A DNA stretch of 64,000 nucleotides from Pectobacterium polaris (GCF_002307355.1 NZ_CP017481.1:3100001-3164000); one strand, 5' to 3'; positions 17,898 through 27,702 are shown, counted from the first letter of the stretch. Made by a program: numbers and translations. The notes: generated by a model from the sequence alone, not told the origin.

Positions 17898-19562
17898 ATG
17901 CATCTGGAAAGTATTGAAATCCTGGGGTTTCGGGGAATTAATCGTCTGTCGCTGACGCTAGACGAGAACAACGTACTGATTGGTGAGAACGCCTGGGGGA
18001 AATCAAGCCTGCTGGATGCGCTCTCGCTGCTGCTGGCACCGACGCTACCACTTTATCATTTTGATATGCAGGATTTTCACTTCACGCCGGGAGATGAAAA
18101 TAGTCGGGAAAAGCATCTTCAGGTTATTTTCACGTTTTGCGAGACGGCACCCGGCCATCATTTATCTCCTCGCTACCGTTCGCTTAGTCCCGTTTGGGTG
18201 GAAGGCGATGCGTCGCTATACCGCGTTTTTTATCGGTTGGAAGGTGAAGTGGACGAAAGCCAGTCGGTCTTCACCTGGCGCAGCTTTCTGGACGCTGACG
18301 GGCACCCGATACCGCTGGATGATATTGATGAACTGGCCAGAGAGATTATCCGCCTGCATCCGGTGCTGCGGCTGCGTGATGCGCGTTTTATGCGGCGCCT
18401 GCGTTCCGGGACGTTGGCCGCGACGTTAGATAACAGCAATGAAAAGCTGGCTCAGCAGTTCGAGCAACTGATGCGCGAGCTGGTACAAAATCCGCAGAAG
18501 CTGACGGATAAAGAACTGCGTCAGGGGCTGGTGGCGATGCGGCAACTGCTGGAGCACTATTTTTCCGAGCAGAACGCCACGGGTAACGACCGACGCCATC
18601 ATCGGCATGCACGAACGCACAACGGTAAATCGTGGCGATCGCTGGATAACATCAATCGCCTGATTGCCGATCCTAATAGCCGCAGTCGCCGAATTATCCT
18701 GCTGGAATTGTTTTCTACGCTGTTACAGGCGAAAGGGTCAGTTGCGTTAGATCCCCATGCGCGTCCGCTCTTGCTGATTGAAGATCCAGAAACCCGGCTG
18801 CACCCGATTATGCTATCCGTCGCCTGGGGGCTTCTGGTGCAGTTGCCACTCCAAAAGGTCACCACAACGAATTCAGGCGAGCTGCTGTCGCTGGTGCCGA
18901 TGGAGCAGGTGTGCCGTCTGGTGCGTGAATCCTCACGGGTGGCGACATACCGCATTGGTCGTCAGGGGATGAATGCGGAAGACAGCCGACGCATTGCGTT
19001 TCACATTCGTATGAATAGACCCGCATCACTCTTTGCCCGCTGCTGGCTGCTGGTGGAAGGGGAAACCGAAGTCTGGATGCTGAATGAACTGGCGCGCCAA
19101 TGCGGACACCATTTTGAGGCGGAAGGGGTGAAAGTGATTGAATTTGCCCAGTCAGGGCTCCGGCCATTGCTGAGGTTCGCACGTCATATGGGGATTGAAT
19201 GGCATGTGCTGGTTGATGGTGACGACGCGGGGAAAAAATATGCCGCAACGGCAAAAAGCATGTTAACCGCACAGGGCGAAAGCGAGCGCGATCATTTGAC
19301 CGTCTTGCCCGCATCGGACATGGAACACTACATGTATCGTGAGGGATTCAGCCACGTTTATCACCGCATCGCGCAGTTACCGGAGAAAGTGCCGCTCTCG
19401 ATGCATAAAATCATCATCAAGGCGATCCATCGTTCATCCAAGCCCGATTTGGCGATTGAAGTGGCGATGGAAGCCGCAGCGATGGGCAACGAGGCAATCC
19501 CACCGCTTATTCGCAGCATGTTCTCCCGCGTGCTGTGGTTGGCCCGCGGGCGTGCAGATTAA
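17898..19562 (+). CDS. ybjD: OLD-family ATP-dependent endonuclease YbjD
   Basis: This is an SMC-like ABC ATPase joined to a Toprim nuclease domain. The 554-residue product has Walker A GENAWGKSSLLDAL near residue 29, a signature/Walker B region around RPLLLIEDPETRLHP, and a C-terminal Toprim domain with LLVEGETEVW (acidic Glu) and LVDGDDAGKKYA (Asp-X-Asp). E. coli YbjD has 552 residues. The related OLD and GajA proteins act in DNA cleavage or phage defence; the role of YbjD itself is not settled. ATG 17898 has AAGGAGGG just upstream; an in-frame codon at 17811 lacks one. Confidence 0.9.
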   Translation: MHLESIEILGFRGINRLSLTLDENNVLIGENAWGKSSLLDALSLLLAPTLPLYHFDMQDFHFTPGDENSREKHLQVIFTFCETAPGHHLSPRYRSLSPVWVEGDASLYRVFYRLEGEVDESQSVFTWRSFLDADGHPIPLDDIDELAREIIRLHPVLRLRDARFMRRLRSGTLAATLDNSNEKLAQQFEQLMRELVQNPQKLTDKELRQGLVAMRQLLEHYFSEQNATGNDRRHHRHARTHNGKSWRSLDNINRLIADPNSRSRRIILLELFSTLLQAKGSVALDPHARPLLLIEDPETRLHPIMLSVAWGLLVQLPLQKVTTTNSGELLSLVPMEQVCRLVRESSRVATYRIGRQGMNAEDSRRIAFHIRMNRPASLFARCWLLVEGETEVWMLNELARQCGHHFEAEGVKVIEFAQSGLRPLLRFARHMGIEWHVLVDGDDAGKKYAATAKSMLTAQGESERDHLTVLPASDMEHYMYREGFSHVYHRIAQLPEKVPLSMHKIIIKAIHRSSKPDLAIEVAMEAAAMGNEAIPPLIRSMFSRVLWLARGRAD

Positions 19563-19573
19563 CAGTCTCTACA

Positions 19574-19610
19574 AATAAAAAAATGCCGCTCGATATAACG
19601 AACGGCATTT
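19574..19610 (-). terminator. terminator between convergent ybjD and cspD
   Basis: AAATGCCG (19581-19588) pairs with CGGCATTT (19603-19610), with an inner TCG/CGA pair. On the minus strand a run of Ts follows, so it mainly ends cspD; on the plus strand it can also act for ybjD. Confidence 0.85.
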
Positions 19611-19678
19611 GTCGCATTATAGTCATTTTACGGTTTAGCGTAGTGTGTTCTGAGTCGATGTGTAGGGTGTAGAAAGGG

Positions 19679-19900
19679 TCAGGATACGGCCTCGGCGATT
19701 TGTGGCACGATCAGGCAGGCATGATTGCCTTTTGGCCCTTGATGAACATCAAACCTGACAACCTGCCCGGCTTTCAGAGTCCGGTAGCCATCCATTTGAA
19801 TGGTTGAGTAGTGCGCGAAGATATCGTCACCGCCCCCTTCTGGACAGATAAAACCAAACCCTTTGGCATTATTGAACCATTTAACAGTACCTGTCTCCAT
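19679..19900 (-). CDS. cspD: cold-shock-domain protein CspD, DNA replication inhibitor
   Basis: This is a single cold-shock domain of 73 residues with RNP1 KGFGFI and RNP2-like DIFAHY. In E. coli, CspD is made in stationary phase and starvation, binds single-stranded DNA and blocks replication. Sequence and length closely match E. coli CspD (74 residues), except a shorter, different tail (IAEAVS). It is divergent from clpS-clpA, as in E. coli. Confidence 0.95.
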   Translation of the reverse strand: METGTVKWFNNAKGFGFICPEGGGDDIFAHYSTIQMDGYRTLKAGQVVRFDVHQGPKGNHACLIVPQIAEAVS

Positions 19901-20322
19901 GCATTGACATCCTTCGCAAGAGTATTCTTTTCAGTAAGGTGTGGTTATTTGGTTACTACGAATACGAATTGATTAAAACCCCATCAATTCATCCGTACAC
20001 TTTAGTGAAATCGATCTCGGCGTCAAGCGATCCACCGTGTGGTGAGGAGAGCAGTTTGTCAAAGTTTGATGCAGATAACGCTATTGATGAACCTACGATC
20101 GCGTTGCGTAATCAAGATATCGGTTACAGGCCTTGAATTTTGCTTTCCGGGAACCATTTAATCCCTCAGGTGGTAAAATAAAAAGCAGACGTGCTACTGT
20201 AAATGTAGAGATACCCGTCATCTTTCAAGTCGCAGGCGCTCATTTCCTGCTTCTCGGATCTATTGGGAATAAACAGACCGATGTCGTGAGTCGCGATATT
20301 CGTTACATGATGTGGATAGAGA
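19901..20322. promoter_or_regulatory. cspD-clpS divergent intergenic region with a decayed ERIC end
   Basis: These 422 bp hold the promoters of cspD and clpS. At about 20212-20241 the sequence ATACCCGTCAT, then TTCAAGT and GCA, resembles one end of the ERIC element at 7401 but has no matching other end. CTAC/GTAG flank a 7-nt spacer just before it (20196-20210). I see no supported gene; two short open frames have no family features. Confidence 0.5.
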
Positions 20323-20643
20323 ATGGGAAACAACAGTACGTGGTCACAATCTGAGAACCTGACCGCCGATAAACAGAAAGAAAAATTGCAGCCGCCATCG
20401 ATGTATAACGTGGTGTTGAATAACGATGATTACACCCCGATGGAATTTGTTATTGACGTTCTGCAAAAGTTCTTTTCTTATGATATTGAACGTGCCACAC
20501 AGCTTATGTTAAGCGTGCATTATCAGGGCAAAGCAATTTGTGGCGTATTCAGCGCTGAAGTGGCTGAGACCAAGGTCGTACAAGTCAATCGTTATGCCAG
20601 AGAAAACGAGCACCCGCTGCTCTGTACGCTGGAAAAAGCCTGA
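20323..20643 (+). CDS. clpS: ATP-dependent Clp protease adaptor ClpS
   Basis: ClpS binds the N domain of ClpA and delivers N-degron substrates, those with Leu, Phe, Trp or Tyr at the N-terminus, to ClpAP. The 106-residue product has a variable N-terminal tail and the core [20 protein letters not shown], with the conserved Asn-Asp-Asp substrate site, then [25 protein letters not shown]. coli ClpS is 106 residues. clpA starts 29 bp downstream, in the same operon. Confidence 0.97.
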   Translation: MGNNSTWSQSENLTADKQKEKLQPPSMYNVVLNNDDYTPMEFVIDVLQKFFSYDIERATQLMLSVHYQGKAICGVFSAEVAETKVVQVNRYARENEHPLLCTLEKA

Positions 20644-20672
20644 AGTCAGGCGATTTATTGGGAGAGGTGCCT

Positions 20673-22946
20673 ATGCTCAATCAAGAACTGGAACTCAGTC
20701 TCAACATGGCTTTCGCCAGAGCGCGTGAGCACCGACATGAGTTTATGACCGTGGAGCACCTGCTGTTGGCTCTGCTCAGTAACCCAGCCGCCCGTGAAGC
20801 ATTGGAAGCCTGCACGGTAGATTTAGCCGCGCTACGCCAGGAACTGGAAGCGTTTGTTGAGCAAACCACACCAACATTACCGCAGAGTGACGACGAGCGA
20901 GAAACGCAACCCACGCTCAGCTTCCAACGCGTACTCCAACGCGCCGTCTTCCACGTGCAGTCCTCCGGCCGCAGCGAAGTGTCTGGTGCCAACGTTCTGG
21001 TCGCGATTTTTAGCGAACAGGAATCTCAGGCCGCCTACCTGCTGCGCAAGCATGACGTCAGCCGTCTGGATGTGGTGAACTTCATTTCTCACGGCACGCG
21101 TAAAGAAGAATCCGATCAGGCGCCGAACCCTGAAAGTCCCGTCAATGAAGAACAGGCAGGAGGGGAAGATCGTATGGAAAACTTCACCACCAATCTGAAT
21201 CAGCTGGCTCGCGTTGGCGGTATCGATCCGCTCATTGGCCGGGAAAAAGAACTGGAGCGCACGGTTCAGGTATTGTGCCGCCGTCGTAAAAATAACCCGC
21301 TGCTGGTCGGCGAATCTGGCGTCGGTAAAACCGCGATTGCTGAAGGGCTGGCTTGGCGTATTGTGCAGGGCGATGTACCGGAAGTGATGGCGGAGTGCAC
21401 CCTGTACTCGCTGGACATCGGCGCGCTGCTGGCAGGCACCAAATACCGCGGTGACTTTGAAAAACGCTTCAAGGCGCTGTTGAAACAGCTGGAACAGGAT
21501 AAAAATAGTATTCTGTTCATTGATGAAATCCACACGATTATCGGCGCGGGTGCAGCATCCGGTGGTCAGGTTGATGCCGCTAATCTGATTAAACCGCTGC
21601 TTTCCAGCGGCAAGATTCGCGTGATCGGTTCGACTACCTATCAGGAATTCAGCAATATCTTTGAAAAGGATCGGGCGCTGGCGCGTCGTTTCCAGAAAAT
21701 CGATATCACTGAACCTAGCGTGGAAGAAACTATACAAATCATTAATGGTTTGAAGCCGAAATATGAGGCTCACCATGATGTTCGCTATACGTCAAAAGCG
21801 GTTCGTGCTGCGGTAGAGCTGGCAGTGAAATATATCAACGATCGCCATCTGCCGGATAAAGCGATTGATGTGATCGATGAAGCGGGTGCGCGCAGCCGTC
21901 TGATGCCGGTCAGCAAACGCAAGAAAACGGTCAACGTGAGTGATATTGAATCGGTTGTCGCCCGCATCGCCCGTATTCCAGAAAAAACCGTCTCTGCCAG
22001 CGATCGCGATGTGCTGAAAAATCTCAGTGACCGCCTGAAAATGCTGGTGTTTGGGCAGGACAAGGCAATCGAAGCACTGTCCGAGTCTATCAAGATGAGC
22101 CGTGCAGGGTTGGGTCAGGAGCGTAAGCCGGTCGGTTCCTTCCTATTTGCCGGTCCTACCGGTGTGGGTAAGACGGAAGTCACGTTACAGCTGGCCAAAG
22201 CACTGGATATCGAACTGCTGCGCTTTGATATGTCCGAATACATGGAGCGCCATACGGTTAGCCGTTTGATTGGTGCGCCTCCAGGTTATGTGGGCTACGA
22301 TCAGGGCGGTCTGCTGACGGATGCCGTGATTAAGCATCCTCATGCGGTGCTGCTGTTGGATGAGATCGAAAAAGCGCATCCTGACGTCTTTAACCTGCTG
22401 TTGCAGGTGATGGATAACGGTACGCTGACGGACAACAATGGCCGCAAAGCGGATTTCCGTAATGTCATTGTCGTCATGACCACCAACGCAGGCGTGCGTG
22501 AAACACAGCGTAAATCGATTGGTATCATCCATCAGGACAACAGTACGGATGCGATGGAAGAGATCAAGAAGGTCTTTACGCCGGAGTTCCGCAACCGTCT
22601 GGATGGCATTATCTGGTTCAACCATCTGTCGACCGATGTCATTCAGCAGGTTGTCGATAAGTTTATTGTAGAGCTTCAGGCACAGCTGGATGCGAAAGGT
22701 GTGTCGCTGGAAGTGAGCGATGAAGCGCGCGACTGGCTGGCAGAAAAAGGCTACGACAAAGCAATGGGTGCTCGACCAATGGCTCGCGTGATGCAGGAAA
22801 GCCTCAAGAAACCGCTGGCTAACGAGCTGCTGTTTGGTTCGTTGGTGGACGGCGGCTCGGTTACGGTGGAACTGGATAAAGAGACGCAACAGCTGACGTA
22901 CGGCTTCCAGAGCGCGCAGAAGCGGAAAGCAGAAAGCGTTAATTAA
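20673..22946 (+). CDS. clpA: ATP-dependent Clp protease ATP-binding subunit ClpA
   Basis: ClpA is the hexameric AAA+ unfoldase that feeds ClpP. The 757-residue product has an N domain (1-145, ClpS-binding). D1 has Walker A GESGVGKTA and Walker B ILFIDEIHTI. D2 has Walker A GPTGVGKTE and Walker B LLLDEIEKAHPDVFN, with the pore loop GYVGYDQGG. The ClpP-docking loop reads Ile-Gly-Ile (KSIGIIHQD), where E. coli has Ile-Gly-Leu. ATG 20673 follows GGAGAGG at proper spacing; a TTG at 20658 is rejected. E. coli ClpA has 758 residues. The clpP gene is not in this window. Confidence 0.97.
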   Translation: MLNQELELSLNMAFARAREHRHEFMTVEHLLLALLSNPAAREALEACTVDLAALRQELEAFVEQTTPTLPQSDDERETQPTLSFQRVLQRAVFHVQSSGRSEVSGANVLVAIFSEQESQAAYLLRKHDVSRLDVVNFISHGTRKEESDQAPNPESPVNEEQAGGEDRMENFTTNLNQLARVGGIDPLIGREKELERTVQVLCRRRKNNPLLVGESGVGKTAIAEGLAWRIVQGDVPEVMAECTLYSLDIGALLAGTKYRGDFEKRFKALLKQLEQDKNSILFIDEIHTIIGAGAASGGQVDAANLIKPLLSSGKIRVIGSTTYQEFSNIFEKDRALARRFQKIDITEPSVEETIQIINGLKPKYEAHHDVRYTSKAVRAAVELAVKYINDRHLPDKAIDVIDEAGARSRLMPVSKRKKTVNVSDIESVVARIARIPEKTVSASDRDVLKNLSDRLKMLVFGQDKAIEALSESIKMSRAGLGQERKPVGSFLFAGPTGVGKTEVTLQLAKALDIELLRFDMSEYMERHTVSRLIGAPPGYVGYDQGGLLTDAVIKHPHAVLLLDEIEKAHPDVFNLLLQVMDNGTLTDNNGRKADFRNVIVVMTTNAGVRETQRKSIGIIHQDNSTDAMEEIKKVFTPEFRNRLDGIIWFNHLSTDVIQQVVDKFIVELQAQLDAKGVSLEVSDEARDWLAEKGYDKAMGARPMARVMQESLKKPLANELLFGSLVDGGSVTVELDKETQQLTYGFQSAQKRKAESVN

Positions 22947-22965
22947 TCAATATTCTGTGTTATCT

Positions 22966-22992
22966 AAAAGGGATGCTGAGGCATCCCTTTTT
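22966..22992 (+). terminator. intrinsic terminator of clpSA
   Basis: AAAAGGGATGC, loop TGAG and GCATCCCTTTTT form an 11-bp stem with a T-run, 20 bp after the clpA stop. Confidence 0.92.
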
Positions 22993-23035
22993 ACGTTCTT
23001 GGCCCGTACTGAATAGTATGGCTCCCCAAAAACTG

Positions 23036-23074
23036 TTTTAAAAAACAAAAGCCCTTGCCATGAAGGGAAGGGCT
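23036..23074 (-). terminator. intrinsic terminator of infA
   Basis: On the minus strand AGCCCTT and AAGGGCT form a 7-bp stem followed by TTTGTTTTTT. It lies about 54 bp after the infA stop. Confidence 0.75.
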
Positions 23075-23127
23075 GGGGAGGGAGTCACATCCTCATATAT
23101 CGCTGTGATCAGCGATGAGCGAACCGG

Positions 23128-23364
<237 letters not shown>

Positions 23365-23458
23365 CTACCTTTATTTTTTAACCGCAAGATAATGCCGAAA
23401 AACCGACATTATGTAAAGAAGCGTTCACGTTTGGGGCGTTATTTACCCGATTTCTCTA

Positions 23459-24163
23459 TCAGAATGCGGGTTCTGCGAGCTGTTGTGGTCGCCAGCAGCC
23501 GTCATCGACCGCAATATCCTGCCACTGAGAAAGCTGTTGCAGAAAGCGATCTCGGGGTATTTCACTCACGCCGAGAGAAGCGGTATGGGAGTTTAGCACC
23601 TGACAGTCGATCAGATGACCACTATGGCGAATAAAATGTTGTTGAAACGCCAGCAGCGCGTATTTTGACGCATTATCCGTACGGCTGAACATCGACTCGC
23701 CGCAAAATAATCGTCCTTGCTCAATACCATAGAGCCCACCCACCAGTGCGCCATTCTGCCACACTTCGACAGAATGTGCCTTTCCGACCTGATGAAGCTG
23801 GCGATAAGCCGAGATAATGTCCGGCGTAATCCAAGTGCCGTCATGGTGCTCATGCGCGCAGGCGTGAATGACATCATCAAATGCCTGATTCAGCGTCGCG
23901 TGAAACGTATGGCGCTTCAGAAATTTTTTCATGCTGCGGCTGAGATGGAGTTCATCAGGAAACAGGACCGCGCGTGGGTTTGGTGACCACCATAAGATCG
24001 GCTCACCGGGAGAGAACCAAGGGAAAATTCCCTGTCGGTAAGCTGCGTTTAACCGGGCGACGGAGAGGTCGCCGCCAACGGCCAGCAGGCCGTTGGGGTC
24101 ATCCAATGCATGATTCGGATCAGGAAACTGAAGCGATTGAGACGAAAGCTGGTATAGGCGCAT
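23459..24163 (-). CDS. aat: leucyl/phenylalanyl-tRNA--protein transferase Aat
   Basis: Aat adds Leu or Phe from aminoacyl-tRNA to proteins with N-terminal Arg or Lys, making N-degrons that ClpS-ClpAP, encoded next door, then degrades. The 234-residue product shows [33 protein letters not shown] (split as [12 protein letters not shown] and LWWSPNPRA), [20 protein letters not shown] (split as LVGGLYG and FCGESMF) and [24 protein letters not shown] 24163 gives MRLYQLS, as in E. coli (234 residues); the upstream codon is a TTG. It lies 33 bp after cydC. Confidence 0.95.
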   Translation of the reverse strand: MRLYQLSSQSLQFPDPNHALDDPNGLLAVGGDLSVARLNAAYRQGIFPWFSPGEPILWWSPNPRAVLFPDELHLSRSMKKFLKRHTFHATLNQAFDDVIHACAHEHHDGTWITPDIISAYRQLHQVGKAHSVEVWQNGALVGGLYGIEQGRLFCGESMFSRTDNASKYALLAFQQHFIRHSGHLIDCQVLNSHTASLGVSEIPRDRFLQQLSQWQDIAVDDGCWRPQQLAEPAF

Positions 24164-24196
24164 GTTTTTCAAACGTTGTATTTCACGGAAATTGCC

Positions 24197-25936
24197 TTAA
24201 ACGTGCTGGCGGAATTGCCAATAACGACCTTGTTGTGCCATTAAAGCCTGATGGCTGCCCTGTTCGATCACTTTTCCATCGTCCAGAATGCAGATGCGAT
24301 CCATCGATTCTAAGCCGTATAGCCGATGAGTGATGACGATCAGCGTCTTATTGGCACAGTGCTGGCGGAGCAGTTGCAGAATACGCTTTTCGGTTTCTGC
24401 ATCCAACCCTTCAGTCGGTTCATCCAATAGAACGAGCGGTGCGTCGTGCAATAAGGCACGTGCTAATGCGATACGGCGCTGTTCGCCACCGGACAGCTGT
24501 CGACCGCCTTCGCCCAGCCAGGCATTCAGCCCTTCGTTTTCCAGCAGTTTTTCTAACCCAACCTGCTGTAATACCTCGGCCAGTTTTTCATCTCGTGCGG
24601 TCGGTGCTGCCAGCAACAGGTTATCACGCAGCGTTGCGCTGAAAATATGCACGCGCTGCGGCACCACGCTCATCATGGCGCGGAGATCGTCTTCCCGCCA
24701 ATCGGCAAGGGGATGTCCATTCAGCGTAATCTCGCCGTATTCACAATTCCATGCCCGGGTCAGCAATTGCAATAGCGTCGATTTCCCGCATCCGGTACGT
24801 CCCAGCAGCGCCAGATGCTCGCCCGGTTGAATGGAAAGGGTAATATTCTGCAACACGGGCAGTGGTTGACCGGGATAGGTGAAACCGACATGTGAGACAT
24901 CGAGAGACGCCTCGCGTGAGGTTTCTGGCCCACTCTCTGGGAACGTGACATCAACAGGCTGGCGAATGATTTGATCGACCCGAGCAGCGGAGGCAATCAC
25001 TTGTCCCATATGCTGGAAGGCCACCGTGACGGGTGCCAGCGCTTCGAAAGCCGCAAGCGAGGCGAACACGAACAGGGCAATCAACGCACCGGGCTGCGGA
25101 TTACCGCCAACGCCATCTGCTGCCAGCCATAGAATCAGCGTAACGGTCAGTCCGCTGCATAAAATCATCACCGCCTGAGATAGGCCGGTAAGGTTGGCCT
25201 GTTGGCGCTGGCGGCGCAGCCAGTTAATTTCCACCAGAGCCAACTGTTGACGGACGCGACTGAGTGCGCCGAAGACGGTGAGTTCCGCCTGACCTTGCAG
25301 CCAGGTCGTTAACTGAAGGCGGTATTGTGCACGCAGCGCGGTCAAATCTTGTCCGATGCCGTTTCCTGCTCGATAAAAGACAATCGGCAGACACAGCAGC
25401 AGTGCCAGCATAATGGCACCCAGCGTCAGAGCGAGTGAGGCATCAATGAAACTCAGGCCATAGCAAACGATAAGAATGACGGCGAATGCGCTGACGATGG
25501 GCGAAATCACGCGGAGATAGAGGTGGTCGAGCGTATCCACGTCTGCCACGAGCCGGTTTAGCAGTTCAGCCTGACGAAATTGTGCTAGTCCCCCCGGAGA
25601 GAGCGGCAGAATGCGAGAAAAGGTGAAAACACGCAAGCGTAGCAAAACGCGGAAGGTGGCATCGTGGCTGACGACTCTTTCCCCGTAGCGTCCGGCCGTA
25701 CGTGCAATCGCTGCGCCCCGCACGCCAGCGGCGGGCAGCATATAGTTAAAGGTGAGTAGCCCGACGATCCCTGCCAGCGCAGCACCCGCCAGAAACCAGC
25801 CGGATAGGGCGAGTAGACCAATACTGGCCAGCAGCGTAGCAATGGCTAATATCACGCCCAGACTCAAATACCAGAAGTGCTGACGATAAAGCGCCAGAAA
25901 CGGTTTTAATACCTGCATCGTTTTCATCTGAGCCAT
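24197..25936 (-). CDS. cydC: heterodimeric ABC exporter CydDC, subunit CydC
   Basis: CydDC is an inner-membrane ABC transporter needed to assemble cytochrome bd oxidase. It has been reported to export cysteine and glutathione, and haem-linked roles are also proposed. The 579-residue product has an N-terminal six-helix membrane domain (about 1-310) and a C-terminal ATPase with Walker A GRTGCGKST, signature LSGGEQRRIALARALLHD, Walker B LVLLDEP and switch ITHRLYG. Its ATG overlaps the cydD stop (TAATG), so the subunits are translationally coupled. E. coli CydC has 573 residues. Confidence 0.95.
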   Translation of the reverse strand: MAQMKTMQVLKPFLALYRQHFWYLSLGVILAIATLLASIGLLALSGWFLAGAALAGIVGLLTFNYMLPAAGVRGAAIARTAGRYGERVVSHDATFRVLLRLRVFTFSRILPLSPGGLAQFRQAELLNRLVADVDTLDHLYLRVISPIVSAFAVILIVCYGLSFIDASLALTLGAIMLALLLCLPIVFYRAGNGIGQDLTALRAQYRLQLTTWLQGQAELTVFGALSRVRQQLALVEINWLRRQRQQANLTGLSQAVMILCSGLTVTLILWLAADGVGGNPQPGALIALFVFASLAAFEALAPVTVAFQHMGQVIASAARVDQIIRQPVDVTFPESGPETSREASLDVSHVGFTYPGQPLPVLQNITLSIQPGEHLALLGRTGCGKSTLLQLLTRAWNCEYGEITLNGHPLADWREDDLRAMMSVVPQRVHIFSATLRDNLLLAAPTARDEKLAEVLQQVGLEKLLENEGLNAWLGEGGRQLSGGEQRRIALARALLHDAPLVLLDEPTEGLDAETEKRILQLLRQHCANKTLIVITHRLYGLESMDRICILDDGKVIEQGSHQALMAQQGRYWQFRQHV

Positions 25937-27702
25937 TACAGCGCCTCCTGTCTTTGTGCCAGCAGTGTCGCGAAGGGACCCGCTTCGGCTCGGAGTGTTT
26001 GATAATCACCCTGTTGAACTAACCGACCGCCGTCCATGACCCAGATCGTGTCATACCCGGCAATCTCGGTGAGCTGATGCGTGACCAGCAGCGTGGTCTG
26101 CGAACGTGCCGCGTCGTTCAGCGCCGTCATGACCAGATCCTCGCTATGGGCATCCAGACTGGCTGACGGCTCATCCAGCAGCAGTAAGTTGCAAGGATGA
26201 ATGAGCGCACGGGCAACGGCGACGCGCTGTGCTTGTCCGACAGAAAGGCGTGCCGCACCGTCACCGATTGTCGTTTCCAGACCCTGCGGGAGCTGCGGTA
26301 AAAATTCCTGTACATACGCGTGCTCAATCGCATACTGCAATTCCAAAGGGCTGGCCTGCGGATTACCCAGCAGAATATTGCTGCGTAGCGTCTGTTCCGG
26401 CAAGTGGGGATTTTGTCCGACCCAGCTTAACTGCTTACGCCATGATTCAGGCGTTAGCATGTTCAATGCCTGACCGTTGACGGTGAGTGAACCGCGATAG
26501 GGCAGGAATCCCAGCAGCACATTAAGCAGTGAGCTTTTCCCTGCTCCGCTGAGGCCGACCAGCGCGATACGTTCACCTGCGCGAATATCGAACGTCAACG
26601 GTTGGGTCAGCGGTGTGCCATTCGGCGCGAGGACAACCAGATCTTCCGCTCGGATAGCAATGGCGGTATTGCTGCTGAATTCGTGTGTGCCAAAGCCGAC
26701 CGTCTCACCTTCCTCTGACAAAAAAGTCACCAGCGATTCCGCTGCGCCGATAGCCTGAGCCTTGGCATGATAGAAGGTGCCCAAATCGCGTAAAGGCTGA
26801 AAGAATTCCGGTGCCAGAATCAGTACAAGAAAACCAGCGAAGAGCGTCACACCCATGCCGTAATGACCAAAATCCAGTTCCCCGAGATAAGAGAAACCGA
26901 AATAAACGGCGACCACGGCGATTGAAATGGAAGCGAAAAACTCCAGCACGCCCGAGGAGAGAAACGCCATGCGCAGCACTTCCATCGTGCGACTACGGAA
27001 ATCTTCGGAAGCATGACGGATTTGTTCGATTTCAGCCTTGCCACGATGGAACAGACGTAGCGTCTCCATCCCGCGCAGGCGATCGAGGAAGTGTCCGCTC
27101 AGGCGTGCCAGCGCCAGAAAGTTACGTCGGTTGGCATCCGCTGCGCCCATGCCAACCAGTGCCATAAAAAGCGGGATAAGCGGGGCAGTGAGAAACAGAA
27201 TCAGGCCTGCGGCCCAGTTGAGCGGGAAAATCGTGATTAAGATAAGCAGCGGAATCAGCGCGGCAAGATACATCTGCGGCAGGTAGCGGGCGTAATAATC
27301 CTGCATGTCATCAACCTGCTCAAGAATCATCGTTGCCCAACTGCCAGCGGGTTTGCCCTGTACCCAGGCAGGGCCAAGCTGTTGTAATCGATCCAGTACC
27401 AGCTTACGAATTTGCTGTCGAACGGCTTGTCCGCAAAGGAAGCCAACACGCTCGCGTAACACACTGTTGAGTGCGCGCAGAATAAATGTGCCGATCAGCA
27501 GAAGGAAGGGGGAGAGCAGGGATTCGCGAGTAGCATGCTCGATAATCAAGGCATGAAGCAGCGTAGCTAACAGCCAGGCTTGCGCCACGATTAACGCACC
27601 GCTCAGGAATCCAAGCAGGAGTGAAATCCGTAGCCAACGTTGCGCCAGCTTACTCTGCTGTTTCAGCCAGGCGGTCAGTTCTTGCTGTCTGGTTTTTTTC
27701 AT
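25936..27702 (-). CDS. cydD: heterodimeric ABC exporter CydDC, subunit CydD
   Basis: This is the partner of CydC. The 588-residue product (same length as E. coli) has a six-helix membrane domain (about 1-320) and an ATPase with Walker [17 protein letters not shown]. The signature-like segment RLSVGQAQRVAVARAL differs from the usual LSGGQ. Walker B is LLLLDEPSASLD and the switch histidine is in LVTHQL. The altered signature is known for one half of such heterodimers. First gene of cydDC; a 237-bp gap to trxB holds the promoter region. Confidence 0.95.
   Translation of the reverse strand: MKKTRQQELTAWLKQQSKLAQRWLRISLLLGFLSGALIVAQAWLLATLLHALIIEHATRESLLSPFLLLIGTFILRALNSVLRERVGFLCGQAVRQQIRKLVLDRLQQLGPAWVQGKPAGSWATMILEQVDDMQDYYARYLPQMYLAALIPLLILITIFPLNWAAGLILFLTAPLIPLFMALVGMGAADANRRNFLALARLSGHFLDRLRGMETLRLFHRGKAEIEQIRHASEDFRSRTMEVLRMAFLSSGVLEFFASISIAVVAVYFGFSYLGELDFGHYGMGVTLFAGFLVLILAPEFFQPLRDLGTFYHAKAQAIGAAESLVTFLSEEGETVGFGTHEFSSNTAIAIRAEDLVVLAPNGTPLTQPLTFDIRAGERIALVGLSGAGKSSLLNVLLGFLPYRGSLTVNGQALNMLTPESWRKQLSWVGQNPHLPEQTLRSNILLGNPQASPLELQYAIEHAYVQEFLPQLPQGLETTIGDGAARLSVGQAQRVAVARALIHPCNLLLLDEPSASLDAHSEDLVMTALNDAARSQTTLLVTHQLTEIAGYDTIWVMDGGRLVQQGDYQTLRAEAGPFATLLAQRQEAL

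Noticed and set aside
17898..19562. ybjD as a phage-defence (Gabija-like) system
   Set aside because: There is no UvrD-like GajB partner, and the gene sits in conserved chromosomal order, so it is the core YbjD rather than an acquired defence system.
19939..20354. two short plus-strand frames in the cspD-clpS gap
   Set aside because: They have no Shine-Dalgarno or recognisable features, and the second runs into the clpS start in another frame.
22947..23127. tRNA-Ser (serW) expected between clpA and infA
   Set aside because: I read both strands for a cloverleaf and CCA end. Only two terminators are present.
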